Part shown: one piece after another, positions 8,175 to 16,665 of the stretch
Layout: each line of letters starts with the position of its first letter
Numbering within the stretch: the stretch's first letter is position 1
Source: JAMQPK01 sp963746535
Lineage (GTDB): Bacteria > Acidobacteriota > Vicinamibacteria > Vicinamibacterales > JAMQPK01
Direction of reading: 5' to 3'
Length of the DNA: 64,000 bases
NCBI GenBank assembly: GCA_963746535.1
Contig: CAVVBP010000011.1
Coordinates: forward strand, 806,001 to 870,000
Made by a program: the position numbers and the translations under genes
The notes under the pieces: model-generated
Databases searched by the model: none
What the model was told of the DNA's origin: nothing
What the model saw: only the letters and a program-made list of their open reading frames with translations

Positions 8175-10451
8175 CTACCTCACGAGCAAATAAATGCTCA
8201 CAAACGCGCACACGCCTGCCAGCATCAGCAGCGCGTAATTCTGGATAAGCCCGGTCTGGATGCGGCGGAAGACGAAGCTCGATTCCTCCGAGGAGCGCCC
8301 GACGAGATTCACGGCGCCATCGACCACGTACCGATCGACGAGGCTCGACACCCACGACATGAACACCGTCAACCACCCGGATCCGTTGACGCCGCCATCG
8401 ACGACACGCCGGTCGAAGGCCCACAGGCCAAACGCGCTCTTCATCGTGCCGCCGACGAACGTCGAGTTGTAGAGCTCGTCCACGAAGTATTTGTTGTAGA
8501 GCAGCGAGTGGAGGCCGGCGTACCGCTCTTTGAGGCCATCGGCCGTTGACGGCGAGACGACGTAGAACCTGTACGCCGTGTAGATGCCGATAAGCGCAAT
8601 CATCACGGAGAACGCCATCAACCCAAGCTCGGCGCCATGGGAAATGTGCGGCTCTCCATGCGCGGCTTCCGCACTGGCCGCTTCCGTCACTGCCGCTTCC
8701 CGGGCGGGTTCTGCCGCCTGCGCGGCCGTCCCTTCCGCCGCCGGCGTCGCGGCTTCCGGCGCCGTCAGGCTCGGCTCGAGGAAATGTTCCAGCGCCGCTC
8801 CGCCGCCGAGCGCGGGCGGAATGCTCACGAAGCCCGCGACGATGGCGCCGACAGCCAGCACCATCAAGGGCAGCGTCATCGCCTGAGGCGATTCGTGCGG
8901 ACCATGCCATGGCCCGTGTCCGTGACCGTGCGCGGCGTCATCGTCATGGTGATCCGCGTGGCCATCGTCGTGCCCGGCTTTGTGCGCCTGTCCGTGCCCG
9001 TGTGCGTCGGCGCCGTGAGCCCCACCGTGCTCCCACGCGGGGCCTCGATACGAGCCGAGGAACGTCATCGACATGAGCCGGAACATGTAGAACGCGGTCA
9101 TCAGCGCGGTGACGACGCCGAAGACCCAGATCGCCTTGTTGGTCAGGAACGCGCGAAAGAGGATCTCGTCCTTGCTGAAGAAACCTGCCAGCGGAAAGAT
9201 GCCCGCGATCGCCAGCGTGCCGATCATCATCGTCATGTAGGTGACCGGCATGTAGCGCCTGAGGTCGCCCATCTTCCGCATGTCCTGTTCGCCGCCCATC
9301 GCGTGGATGACCGAGCCGCTGCCGAGGAAGAGCAGCGCCTTGAAGAAGGCGTGCGTCATCAGGTGGAAGGCGCCGGCGGCAAACGCGGCGAGGCCGATGT
9401 GCGTCCAGCCATGCGACATGGCATACGCGCCCACGCCCATCGCGAGGAACATGTAGCCGAGCTGAGACACGGTGGAGTACGCGAGCACGCGCTTGATGTC
9501 GTACTGCACGAGGCCAATCGTGGCCGCCATGAGCGCGGTGAGCGCACCGACGATCATCACCACCTGCGCCACGATCGGCGCGTGGCTGAAGAGCACGGCG
9601 TTGCGGCCCACCATGTACACACCGGCGGTCACCATCGTCGCCGCATGGATGAGCGCGGACACGGGTGTCGGGCCTTCCATGGCGTCGGGTAACCAGACGT
9701 ACAGGGGAATCTGCGCGCTCTTTCCGGTGGCGCCGACGAAGAGCAGCAGGCAAATGAGCGAGAGGACGCCGAACTGCGTTTCGACCGGCATCGTGGACGC
9801 GCCGTGGGCGACGGCGCGGAAGTCGAGCGTGCCGAAGGTGAAGAAGATCAGAAAGACGCCGAGCACGAAGCCCCAGTCGCCGATCCGGTTGACGATAAAC
9901 GCTTTCTTGCCGGCATCCGACGCACTCTTCTTTTCGTACCAGTAGCCGATGAGCAGATACGAGCAGAGGCCCACGCCCTCCCAGCCGACGAACATCGTCA
10001 GGAACGTGCTTCCGAGCACGAGCACGAGCATGAAGAAGCAGAACAGGTTGAGATAGCAGAAGAAGCGCGCGTACCCGCCGCGCGGTTCGTCGTGCATGTA
10101 GGCCGTCGAATACACGTGAATCAGGAAGCCGATGCCGGTGACGACGAGAATCATCATGGCCGACAGCGGATCCAGGCGGAACGCCCACGGGATCTCGAAC
10201 GCGCCGATGCCGTTCACGGTCTGGAGCGGTATCGGCGGAATCCAGTAGCCGAGCGTGACCACGTGATCGCGCGCCTCGGCGGGCAGGCCGAGGAGCTGCC
10301 AGAAGGCATTGAGCGACAGGGCGAGCGCGAGCGCCATCGTTCCGCACGCCACCAGGGCCGCCGTCTGCTTGTTGAACGCGCGAATGCCGATCAGCCCGTT
10401 AATCGCGGCGCCAATGCCTGGGAGAATCGGAATGAGCCAGATCAGGTCCAT
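8175..10451 (-). CDS. nuoL: NADH-quinone oxidoreductase subunit L
   Basis: An intact 758-residue protein, the largest proton-pumping subunit with the long lateral helix. Motifs are LTMFVGWEGVGLCSYLLIGY (conserved glutamate), GKSAQIPLYVWLPDAMEGPT with SALIHAATMVTAG, and DIKRVLAYSTVSQLGYM. Residues about 474-520 form a loop very rich in His and Asp (HGHGQAHKAGHDDGHADHHD). Residues about 550-605 are Ala/Glu-rich. Both are additions compared with E. coli NuoL, lying between the core helices and the C-terminal lateral helix. The end, YALLMLAGVCAFVSIYLLV, is the last membrane anchor. It lies 4 bases from nuoM. Confidence 0.97.
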   Translation of the reverse strand: MDLIWLIPILPGIGAAINGLIGIRAFNKQTAALVACGTMALALALSLNAFWQLLGLPAEARDHVVTLGYWIPPIPLQTVNGIGAFEIPWAFRLDPLSAMMILVVTGIGFLIHVYSTAYMHDEPRGGYARFFCYLNLFCFFMLVLVLGSTFLTMFVGWEGVGLCSYLLIGYWYEKKSASDAGKKAFIVNRIGDWGFVLGVFLIFFTFGTLDFRAVAHGASTMPVETQFGVLSLICLLLFVGATGKSAQIPLYVWLPDAMEGPTPVSALIHAATMVTAGVYMVGRNAVLFSHAPIVAQVVMIVGALTALMAATIGLVQYDIKRVLAYSTVSQLGYMFLAMGVGAYAMSHGWTHIGLAAFAAGAFHLMTHAFFKALLFLGSGSVIHAMGGEQDMRKMGDLRRYMPVTYMTMMIGTLAIAGIFPLAGFFSKDEILFRAFLTNKAIWVFGVVTALMTAFYMFRLMSMTFLGSYRGPAWEHGGAHGADAHGHGQAHKAGHDDGHADHHDDDAAHGHGHGPWHGPHESPQAMTLPLMVLAVGAIVAGFVSIPPALGGGAALEHFLEPSLTAPEAATPAAEGTAAQAAEPAREAAVTEAASAEAAHGEPHISHGAELGLMAFSVMIALIGIYTAYRFYVVSPSTADGLKERYAGLHSLLYNKYFVDELYNSTFVGGTMKSAFGLWAFDRRVVDGGVNGSGWLTVFMSWVSSLVDRYVVDGAVNLVGRSSEESSFVFRRIQTGLIQNYALLMLAGVCAFVSIYLLVR

Positions 10452-10466
10452 ATTTAGTCGCGGGGA

Positions 10467-10769
10467 CTACCAACGCATCAAATTCATTTCGTCGATGTTG
10501 ATCGTTTCCTTGTTGCGATAGAACGCCAGGATGATGCCGAGCCCGACGGCGGCTTCCGCCGCCGCCACCGCGATGACGAAGATCGCGAACACCTGCCCGA
10601 TGCCGTTCTGCAGCTGATAGGAAAACGCGACCAGGTTGATGTTGACCGCGTTCAGAATCAGCTCGATCGACATGAAGATGACGATGATGTTGCGGCGCAT
10701 CATGACGCCGGCGACGCCGATGATGAACAGCGCCGCCGAGAGCAGCATGTAATGGGTCGGCGTGATCAT
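10467..10769 (-). CDS. nuoK: NADH-quinone oxidoreductase subunit K
   Basis: A 100-residue, three-helix membrane subunit. ATG 10769 gives ITPTHYMLLSAALFIIGVAG, followed by RRNIIVIFMSIELILNAVN (the conserved glutamate in MSIELILN) and VFAIFVIAVAAAEAAVGL with the second membrane glutamate. These two glutamates carry the proton path from the quinone site. The start overlaps the nuoJ stop (TAATG), which points to coupled translation. Length and motifs are normal. Confidence 0.97.
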   Translation of the reverse strand: MITPTHYMLLSAALFIIGVAGVMMRRNIIVIFMSIELILNAVNINLVAFSYQLQNGIGQVFAIFVIAVAAAEAAVGLGIILAFYRNKETINIDEMNLMRW

Positions 10770-11284
10770 TACAGCTCCCTCTTCGCCAGGATGATGGCGC
10801 CCACCATCGCGACGAGCAGCAGCATCGACGCGACCTCGAACGGGATCAGATAGTCGGCGTAGAGCAGCATGCCGATGCGCTCGACGTTGTTCAGCGCGAG
10901 GTCGCTCGTCTGCGCGGCGCTCGAATCGGTCGCCACACCGGCGCCGCCCCAGACCAGGATGGCCGCCAGCTGGGCGAGCACCACACCCGAGAGCGCGAAC
11001 CCGAGCCAACCCCGCCGCTGCGGCGCCGAATGGTCTTCCGGCGGGCGCTTCAGATTCACCAGCATGACGACGAACAGATACAGCACGACGATGCCGCCGG
11101 CGTACACGAGCACCTGGATGACGGCGAGGAACTGCGCCGTCAGCAGCACGTACAGCGCCGCGACGGCGAGAAAGTTCAGCACCAGAAACAGCACGGCGTG
11201 CACGGTGTTCTTCGTGCTCACGACGAGCACGGCGAACCCGAGGATGAACGCTGAAATGACGTAAAACGCTATCGCTTCGCCCAT
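10769..11284 (-). CDS. nuoJ: NADH-quinone oxidoreductase subunit J
   Basis: A 171-residue membrane subunit with five helices. ATG 11284 (GEAIAFYVISAFILGFAVLV) is chosen over an upstream in-frame start because it begins the first helix. The family motif is VLVYAGGIVVLYLFVVMLVN, preceded by QFLAVIQ, the region of the pi-bulge in TM3. A hydrophilic linker follows (KRPPEDHSAPQRRG), then two further helices ending ILAKREL. It lies between nuoH and nuoK; four bases separate it from nuoH. Confidence 0.96.
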   Translation of the reverse strand: MGEAIAFYVISAFILGFAVLVVSTKNTVHAVLFLVLNFLAVAALYVLLTAQFLAVIQVLVYAGGIVVLYLFVVMLVNLKRPPEDHSAPQRRGWLGFALSGVVLAQLAAILVWGGAGVATDSSAAQTSDLALNNVERIGMLLYADYLIPFEVASMLLLVAMVGAIILAKREL

Positions 11285-11288
11285 ACCG

Positions 11289-12320
11289 CTACAGCAACAC
11301 CTTGACGATTCCCGTCGCAATCACGTTGGCAATGGCCACCGGGATGAGCACCTTCCATCCCAGCCGCATCAACTGGTCGTAGCGGTAGCGCGGCAGCGTC
11401 GCGCGCACCCACAGGAAGACGTACAGGAAGACGAACGTCTTCAGCAGGAACCACATCCACCCGGGCACAATGTCGAGGAAGTTGAGCGCGTCGACGTTCG
11501 GAAACGGCGCCAGATATCCGCCGAGGAACAGCGTCGTCGCGACCGAGGAGACGACGATCATGTTGGCGTATTCGGCGAGGAAGAACAGCGCGAACCGCAT
11601 GCCGCTGTACTCGGTGTGGAACCCGCCCGTCAGCTCCTGCTCCGCTTCCGCCATGTCGAAGGGCGCGCGATTGGTTTCCGCGAGGCCGCCGATGAAGAAC
11701 AGCACGAACGCCACCGGCTGCACGAAGATGAACCAGAGGTTCGCCTCGTTCTGCGCCTCGACGATGCGCACCATGCTCAACGAGCCCGCCGTCATGATGA
11801 GGCTGACGAGCGTCATCGTCACCGCGACTTCATAGCTGATGAGCTGCGCCGACGCGCGGAGGCTCGCGAGCAGCGGGAACTTGCTGTTCGACGCCCATCC
11901 ACCCAGGATGATGCCGTACACGCCGATGGAGGCGACCGACACGATGTACAGCAGGCCGACGTTGACGTCGGTGATGTACAGCGGAACGTCGCGGCCGAAG
12001 AGATGGACCGTCGAGCCGAACGGAATCACCGCGAACGTGATGAGCGCCGGCACCATGACGATGATCGGCGCGGCGGTGAACACCCACTTGTCGGCGCGCG
12101 TCGGCGTGATGTCTTCCTTGAGGATCAACTTGATGGCGTCCGCGATGGGCTGTAGAACGCCGTACGGTCCCACGCGCATCGGCCCGAGGCGCACCTGCAC
12201 CCACGCAATCACCTTTCGCTCGAGCAGCACCATGTAGGTGACGCCAATGAGCGTCGCGTTGAGCACGAACAGAATCTTGATCAGAGGGATGACGTATGTG
12301 TCGATGACAGTGGGACTCAT
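11289..12320 (-). CDS. nuoH: NADH-quinone oxidoreductase subunit H
   Basis: A 343-residue subunit that forms the quinone channel with NuoB and NuoD. Eight helices are seen. Signature stretches are VLLERKVIAWVQVRLGP and YGVLQPIADAIKLILKED near the start, and RAPFDMAEAEQELTGGFHTE with its acidic cluster in the middle of the protein. The C-terminal WVRATLPRYRYDQLMRLGWK is also canonical. The ATG overlaps the end of nuoD by four bases. No frameshift. Confidence 0.97.
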   Translation of the reverse strand: MSPTVIDTYVIPLIKILFVLNATLIGVTYMVLLERKVIAWVQVRLGPMRVGPYGVLQPIADAIKLILKEDITPTRADKWVFTAAPIIVMVPALITFAVIPFGSTVHLFGRDVPLYITDVNVGLLYIVSVASIGVYGIILGGWASNSKFPLLASLRASAQLISYEVAVTMTLVSLIMTAGSLSMVRIVEAQNEANLWFIFVQPVAFVLFFIGGLAETNRAPFDMAEAEQELTGGFHTEYSGMRFALFFLAEYANMIVVSSVATTLFLGGYLAPFPNVDALNFLDIVPGWMWFLLKTFVFLYVFLWVRATLPRYRYDQLMRLGWKVLIPVAIANVIATGIVKVLL

Positions 12321-13438
12321 CGATCGACTTCTCCGAGAACGACGTCGATCGAACCGATGAGCGCGACGACGTCGGCGACCAGGTGTCCCTTGATCAACTG
12401 CGGCAGCGCCTGGAGATTGCAGAACGACGGCGGCCGTACGCGGAACCGGTAGGGGTTGGTCGATTTCCCGTCGCTGACGATGAAGTAGCCGATTTCTCCC
12501 TTCGGCGACTCGATCGCATGGTAGGTCTCCCCCGCCGCCGGCTTGATGAGGCGCGGCACCTTACCGACGATGGGTCCTTCCGGCAGGCCCTCGATTGCCT
12601 GGCGGATGATCTTGATCGACTGGCGGAACTCCTCGAGCCGCACGAGATAGCGGTCGTAGGTGTCCCCGGCCGTCCCGACCGGCACGTCGAACTTCATCTC
12701 GTCGTACGCCGCGTATGGCTCGTCCTTGCGCACGTCCTTGGGTACGCCCGAGCCTCGCAGCGGCGGACCGCTCAGTCCGATCGCAACCGCCTGCTCGGCC
12801 GTAATCACGCCGATGCCGCGCGTGCGCTCGAGCCAGATTCGGTTGTGCGTGAGCAGCTCCTCGTACTCGTCCACCTTCTCCGACATGATGTTGCAGAACT
12901 CGAGCACTTTCTTGTCCCAGCCGACCGGGATGTCCAGAGGAAGGCCGCCGATGCGCATCGAGTTGTACGTCAACCGCGCGCCGCAGTATTCCTCGAACAA
13001 ATCCAGGATCAACTCGCGCTCGCGGAACGCGTACAGGAAGACCGTCATCGCCCCGATGTCCATCGCATGCGTCCCGAGCCAGAGGCAGTGGCTCGCGATG
13101 CGCTGCAGCTCGCAGATGGCGGTGCGCACGTACCGCGCGCGGCGCGGCACTTCGAGCTGCATCAGCTTCTCGACCGTCTGGCAGTAGCCGACATTGCTGG
13201 TGGCGGCCGCGACGTAGTCCATGCGGTCGGTGAGGAGGATGATCTGCGTCCAGTTGCGGTTCTCGCTGAGCTTCTCGATGCCGCGATGGAGATAGCCGAT
13301 GACGACTTCGGAGCCGACGACCTTCTCGCCGTCGAGGCGCAGCACCACGCGCAGCACGCCGTGCGTGCTGGGATGCTGCGGTCCCATGTTGATGACCAGC
13401 TCCTCGGTGTCGAACATCTGACGGGTTTCTGTTGCCAT
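12317..13438 (-). CDS. nuoD: NADH-quinone oxidoreductase subunit D (49 kDa-type)
   Basis: A 373-residue soluble subunit that builds the quinone pocket; it descends from the NiFe-hydrogenase large subunit but lacks the metal cysteines. NMGPQHPSTHGVLRVVLRLD and VVIGYLHRGIEKL are the defining motifs, with GGLPLDIPVGW and GEIGYFIVSDGKSTNPYR-type segments following. It is a separate gene, not fused to nuoC. It starts after a 50-base tandem repeat (13446-13490) that separates it from nuoC. NuoB, its direct partner, is not coded in the window. Confidence 0.97.
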   Translation of the reverse strand: MATETRQMFDTEELVINMGPQHPSTHGVLRVVLRLDGEKVVGSEVVIGYLHRGIEKLSENRNWTQIILLTDRMDYVAAATSNVGYCQTVEKLMQLEVPRRARYVRTAICELQRIASHCLWLGTHAMDIGAMTVFLYAFRERELILDLFEEYCGARLTYNSMRIGGLPLDIPVGWDKKVLEFCNIMSEKVDEYEELLTHNRIWLERTRGIGVITAEQAVAIGLSGPPLRGSGVPKDVRKDEPYAAYDEMKFDVPVGTAGDTYDRYLVRLEEFRQSIKIIRQAIEGLPEGPIVGKVPRLIKPAAGETYHAIESPKGEIGYFIVSDGKSTNPYRFRVRPPSFCNLQALPQLIKGHLVADVVALIGSIDVVLGEVDR

Positions 13439-13445
13439 CTCTCCT

Positions 13446-13490
13446 AATCTTCCAATCTACCAATCTACCAATCTACCAATCTGCCAATTC
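13446..13490. repeat. Tandem CCAATCTA-word repeat between nuoC and nuoD
   Basis: CCAATCTACCAATCTACC is repeated, with end units CCAATCTG and CCAATT. The same word forms the right arm of the palindrome at 61762-61839. The nuoC stop codon lies directly at its edge. Confidence 0.75.
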
Positions 13491-13491
13491 G

Positions 13492-14274
13492 CTATTCGAT
13501 CTCCGCCTCTTCCTTCGCCTGTTTCAGCTTCAACCAGTCGAGCGGGTTCTCCATCAGCAATTCGCCCGGACCTTCGAGCGGGTAGTCCTTGCGCTGTGGA
13601 TGGCCCTGCCAGTCGTCGGGCATCAGAATCCGCTTCCGATTCGGGTGACCGGTGAAGTTCACGCCGAACAGGTCGTAGACCTCGCGTTCGAGCCAGTCGG
13701 CCGCGGGCCAGATGCCGGTGACTGACGGCACGGGGTCCTGTTCCGCGGCGCGCACCTTCAAGCGGAGGCGCTTGCGGTGACGCGTCGAGAACAGGCAGTA
13801 GACGACATCGAATCGCTGGGGTCGCGGCGGCCAGTCGCTGGCCGTCACGTCCGAGCAGAAGTCAAAGGCGGTTTCCGGCGCATCGTGCAGGAACCGGCCC
13901 GCTTCGAGCAGCTTCGCGACCGGCACGATGACCGTCCAGTCGCCCACGTAAAAGCTGATCTGCTCGACGGCGCCGGGAACGGCGTTCTGCAGCGCCGTAA
14001 TGAACGACGGAATCTCGGTCCCCGCCGGTGGAGGTGGATCGGTCGGACCGGATGGCGGCGCCGGTTTCGTGTCGTGCGCCGCGGCGGCCGCGGGCTTGGC
14101 TGCAGGTGCTGCCGGTTTGGCGGCGGCCGGCGCAGCTGGTCTGGGCGCGGCCGGAGCAGCCGGCTTCGGCGCGGCGGCGGCCGGAGGCGTCGCCGGTGCC
14201 GCGGGCGGCGCTTCTCCCGGGACGTCGCTCGCAGGTGTCTCGCCTGCTGCCTTGGGGTCCTTGGGCTCAGTCAT
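13492..14274 (-). CDS. nuoC: NADH-quinone oxidoreductase subunit C with Ala/Pro-rich N-terminal extension
   Basis: A 260-residue 30 kDa-type subunit of the peripheral arm. Residues about 5-87 are a low-complexity Ala/Pro/Lys tract (KPAAPAAPRPAAPAAAKP) that ordinary NuoC lacks. From residue about 90 the real domain begins (SFITALQNAVPG). It contains RFDVVYCLFSTRHRKRLRLK and the signature WLEREVYDLFGVNFTGHPN, followed by RILMPDDWQGHPQRKDYPLE. It follows nuoA with 33 bases between them; nuoB, normally between A and C, is missing. Confidence 0.95.
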   Translation of the reverse strand: MTEPKDPKAAGETPASDVPGEAPPAAPATPPAAAAPKPAAPAAPRPAAPAAAKPAAPAAKPAAAAAHDTKPAPPSGPTDPPPPAGTEIPSFITALQNAVPGAVEQISFYVGDWTVIVPVAKLLEAGRFLHDAPETAFDFCSDVTASDWPPRPQRFDVVYCLFSTRHRKRLRLKVRAAEQDPVPSVTGIWPAADWLEREVYDLFGVNFTGHPNRKRILMPDDWQGHPQRKDYPLEGPGELLMENPLDWLKLKQAKEEAEIE

Positions 14275-14307
14275 GGTTGGTCGAAGGGTCCGGGCACCGG
14301 CGAGGTG

Positions 14308-14664
14308 TCAGGCCCAGTCCAGCGCGCCTTTCTTCCAGGCGTAGACGTATCCGGTCACCAGAATCGCCAGGAAGACAATCATTTCAATCAGGCCGAACAG
14401 CGCCAGCTCGTCGACGATGACCGCCCACGGAAACATGAACACCGTCTCCACGTCGAAGATGACGAAAAGCATGGCGACGAGGTAATAGCGGATGCTGTAG
14501 CGGTCGCGCGCGTCCGTAGCCGGTTCGATCCCGCACTCATACGGCTCGAGCTTGACCTTGTTGTACTTCTTCGACTGCACCAGCTGCGACATCATCAGGG
14601 TGAAAAGCGCGAACCCGATGGCGACCAGCAGGAAGATGAAGATCGGAATATACGCGTTGAGCAT
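14308..14664 (-). CDS. nuoA: NADH-quinone oxidoreductase subunit A
   Basis: A 118-residue, three-helix membrane subunit and the first gene of the respiratory run. ATG 14664 (LNAYIPIFIFLLVAIGFALF) is chosen because the longer in-frame start lies inside the promoter. KLEPYECGIEPATDARDRYS is the conserved loop with the quinone-site cysteine, followed by YYLVAMLFVIFDVETVFMFP with its acidic residues. A strong promoter is seen 44-72 bases upstream. Confidence 0.96.
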   Translation of the reverse strand: MLNAYIPIFIFLLVAIGFALFTLMMSQLVQSKKYNKVKLEPYECGIEPATDARDRYSIRYYLVAMLFVIFDVETVFMFPWAVIVDELALFGLIEMIVFLAILVTGYVYAWKKGALDWA

Positions 14665-14707
14665 CGTGTGGAGTGACCGCCGGATGACAAAGCCGCGAAA
14701 CCGCGTG

Positions 14708-14736
14708 TTTATAGCATGCGGGCCAACAACCGTCAA
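14708..14736 (-). promoter_or_regulatory. Sigma70-type promoter for the nuo-atp run
   Basis: On the minus strand TTGACG (14736-14731) and TATAAA (14713-14708) are 17 bases apart, an almost ideal housekeeping promoter. It gives a leader of roughly 36 bases before nuoA. It is back to back with the VWA-gene promoter. Confidence 0.75.
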
Positions 14737-14784
14737 GAAACGCAAATCTAAGATTTACAAGGGTTTTTGCGCAACGGGACGTGC

Positions 14785-14813
14785 TTGACGCCCCCTGACG
14801 GCAAACCTATACT
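14785..14813 (+). promoter_or_regulatory. Sigma70-type promoter for the VWA protein gene
   Basis: TTGACG (14785-14790) and TATACT (14808-14813) are separated by 17 bases. Transcription should start near 14820, only about ten bases before ATG 14830, with GGTAGG as a possible weak ribosome site. Confidence 0.75.
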
Positions 14814-14829
14814 GGCCTTGGGTAGGACC

Positions 14830-15765
14830 ATGAAATTCAGGCCGATCTATGTGCTGCTGGCAGCGGCGCTGGCGCCGCCGTTGCTGCTGGACGCGCAACA
14901 GCCCTCGTTCCGATCGGCCATCGACGTCGTCTCGATGAACGTCACCGTCACGGACTCCACCAACCGCTATGTGACGGACCTGACTGAAAATGATTTTGAA
15001 ATCTTCGAAGACGGAGTGAAGCAGGAGCTCACCCTCTTCAATCGCACCAACCTGCCGGTTGCCCTGTCGCTGCTCATCGATACCAGCTCGAGCATGGAAG
15101 ATCGGATGTCCTCGGCCCAGGACGCGGCCATCGGATTCGTCCGGAAGCTGCGGCCGGCCGACTTGGGCGAGGTCATCGGCTTCGACAGCCGCGCCGAGAT
15201 CTTGCAGAAGTTTACGAGCAACACGGCCGACCTCGAGCAGGCCATTCGCAAGACCGTGGCGGGGGGATCGACGTCGCTGAACAACGCTATCTACATCTCC
15301 CTGAAGGGTCTGAAGAAGATTCCGGTCCGGCAGGAGGAAGAGATCCGGCGTCAGGCCATCGTACTGCTCTCGGACGGCGAAGACACCTCGAGCCTGGTGT
15401 CCTTTGACGACGTGCTCGACCTGGCGCGACGATCGGAAACCGCGATCTACGCGATTGGGTTGATGGAGGACGCGACGGGCAACCAGTCGAAGGGATTCCG
15501 CGAGGCCACCTACGCCCTGCGCCAGTTGACGACCGACACGGGCGGCCGTGCGTTCTTCCCCGCCGACGTCAAGAGCCTGGCGTCTGTTTACGGGCAGATT
15601 TACGACGAGCTCTCGAGCCAGTACACGATTGGCTACACCTCCAAGAATCCCCGGCGCGATGGCGCCTGGCGGCGCCTCGTCGTTCGCATCGCCCGGCCGA
15701 ACACGCAGGCGCGTACCAAACAGGGGTACTTCGCGCCGACGGCGGCCGCCGCGTCAGTCAAGTAG
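14830..15765 (+). CDS. Exported VWFA-domain protein, acidobacterial type
   Basis: A 311-residue protein with an N-terminal signal sequence (residues about 1-21). Next comes a short beta-domain (MNVTVTDSTNRYVTDLTEND, FEIFEDGVKQELTLF), then a von Willebrand A domain from residue about 75. The metal-site motif is LIDTSSSMEDRM (DxSxS), and the later DGEDTSSLVSF fits the fourth metal-site loop. This layout (a bacterial Ig-like start, VWA, then a conserved TIGYTSKNPRRDG end) is the VWFA-related family that is expanded in Acidobacteria. It probably works in the periplasm or outside the cell; no ligand is known. ATG 14830 is preferred over upstream starts because of the promoter and signal peptide. 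Confidence 0.88.
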   Translation: MKFRPIYVLLAAALAPPLLLDAQQPSFRSAIDVVSMNVTVTDSTNRYVTDLTENDFEIFEDGVKQELTLFNRTNLPVALSLLIDTSSSMEDRMSSAQDAAIGFVRKLRPADLGEVIGFDSRAEILQKFTSNTADLEQAIRKTVAGGSTSLNNAIYISLKGLKKIPVRQEEEIRRQAIVLLSDGEDTSSLVSFDDVLDLARRSETAIYAIGLMEDATGNQSKGFREATYALRQLTTDTGGRAFFPADVKSLASVYGQIYDELSSQYTIGYTSKNPRRDGAWRRLVVRIARPNTQARTKQGYFAPTAAAASVK

Positions 15766-15770
15766 CGGAC

Positions 15771-15822
15771 AGGGGTCGGGAGGGGTTTTCGCGGCATCCC
15801 GCGAAAACCCCTCCCGACCCCT
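15771..15822. repeat. Perfect GGGGTCGGGAGGGG-family hairpin (possible terminator)
   Basis: Arms of 24 bases (15771-15794, 15799-15822) pair perfectly around the loop CATC. The left arm is AGGGGTCGGGAGGGG plus TTTTCGCGG. It starts six bases after the VWA stop and ends 20 bases before the next start. A short T run follows the right arm, so it may end transcription. Confidence 0.85.
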
Positions 15823-15842
15823 TTTCGCTGATAATCATCGGA

Positions 15843-16664
15843 ATGAACGTTCTTCTGCTGCTGCTCTATACGGCCGCGAGCGTGGCGTATGCCGTGCAGT
15901 TCGCCAAGCGCACGTTCGGCACGAACCGCACCGCCACCGTGCTGCTCGTGCTGGTGGCCTTCGCCCATACGTTCGTCATCGGCATGGAGACGATGCGCGC
16001 GGGGCACGTGCCCTCTACGACGGCCACGACCGCCATTTCGACCTTCGTGTGGCTCCTCGCTCTTTCGTACCTGTACCTGGAGTTGACGACCGGCGAGCGG
16101 GCGATGGGCGTGTTCATCCTGCCGCTCCTCGTCGCGCTGCAGGCCATCCCGACCTTCGGCGGGTCGTTCTCCGAGCCCCGCTCGGAGATGCTCGAGAGCC
16201 CCTGGTTCGGCATTCACGTCTCGTCGCTGCTCTTCGCCTACGCGAGCTTCGCCCTGGCGGGCGTGCTCGGTGTCACCTACGTGCTGCAGTTCAAGGAAAT
16301 CAAGGCGAAGGACCTCGGGTTCTTCTACGACCGCCTGCCGTCGCTGAACGTGCTCGACGAGATGAACCTGCGCGCGGTGAAGATCGGCTGGCTGTTTCTC
16401 ACCGCAGGCCTCATCACCGGCGGCATCTGGGCCTCGCAGCTTCAGCCCTCGGCGAGCTCGGCGCCCTCGTCGATGTCGATGGCCGATCCGAAGATTTTCG
16501 TGGCGGTCCTCTGCTGGGCCGTGTATTCGTTCGAGCTATACGCGCAGCGCGCCATCGGATGGCGCGGGCGGCGCGCGGCGTGGCTCTCGGCGGTCGGTTT
16601 CGGCATCGTGCTGTTGAACTTCGTGCCGGTGAGCTACTTCTTCACGACGAGCCACAACTTCTAG
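15843..16664 (+). CDS. CcsA/HemX-like cytochrome c assembly membrane protein
   Basis: A 273-residue protein with about eight helices, first gene of the tetrapyrrole operon and directly before hemA. WFGIHVSSLLFAYASFALAG is the typical HemX/CcsA segment with the heme-region histidine. Helices follow at GWLFLTAGLITGGIWAS and DPKIFVAVLCWAVYSFELY. The full tryptophan-rich WWD heme-handling motif of CcsA is not present: only GGIWAS and a later DPK...W..Y remain. It may thus be the HemX type, which affects GluTR levels, rather than a full cytochrome c synthase. The hemA ATG follows the stop by one base. Confidence 0.8.
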   Translation: MNVLLLLLYTAASVAYAVQFAKRTFGTNRTATVLLVLVAFAHTFVIGMETMRAGHVPSTTATTAISTFVWLLALSYLYLELTTGERAMGVFILPLLVALQAIPTFGGSFSEPRSEMLESPWFGIHVSSLLFAYASFALAGVLGVTYVLQFKEIKAKDLGFFYDRLPSLNVLDEMNLRAVKIGWLFLTAGLITGGIWASQLQPSASSAPSSMSMADPKIFVAVLCWAVYSFELYAQRAIGWRGRRAAWLSAVGFGIVLLNFVPVSYFFTTSHNF

Positions 16665-16665
16665 C

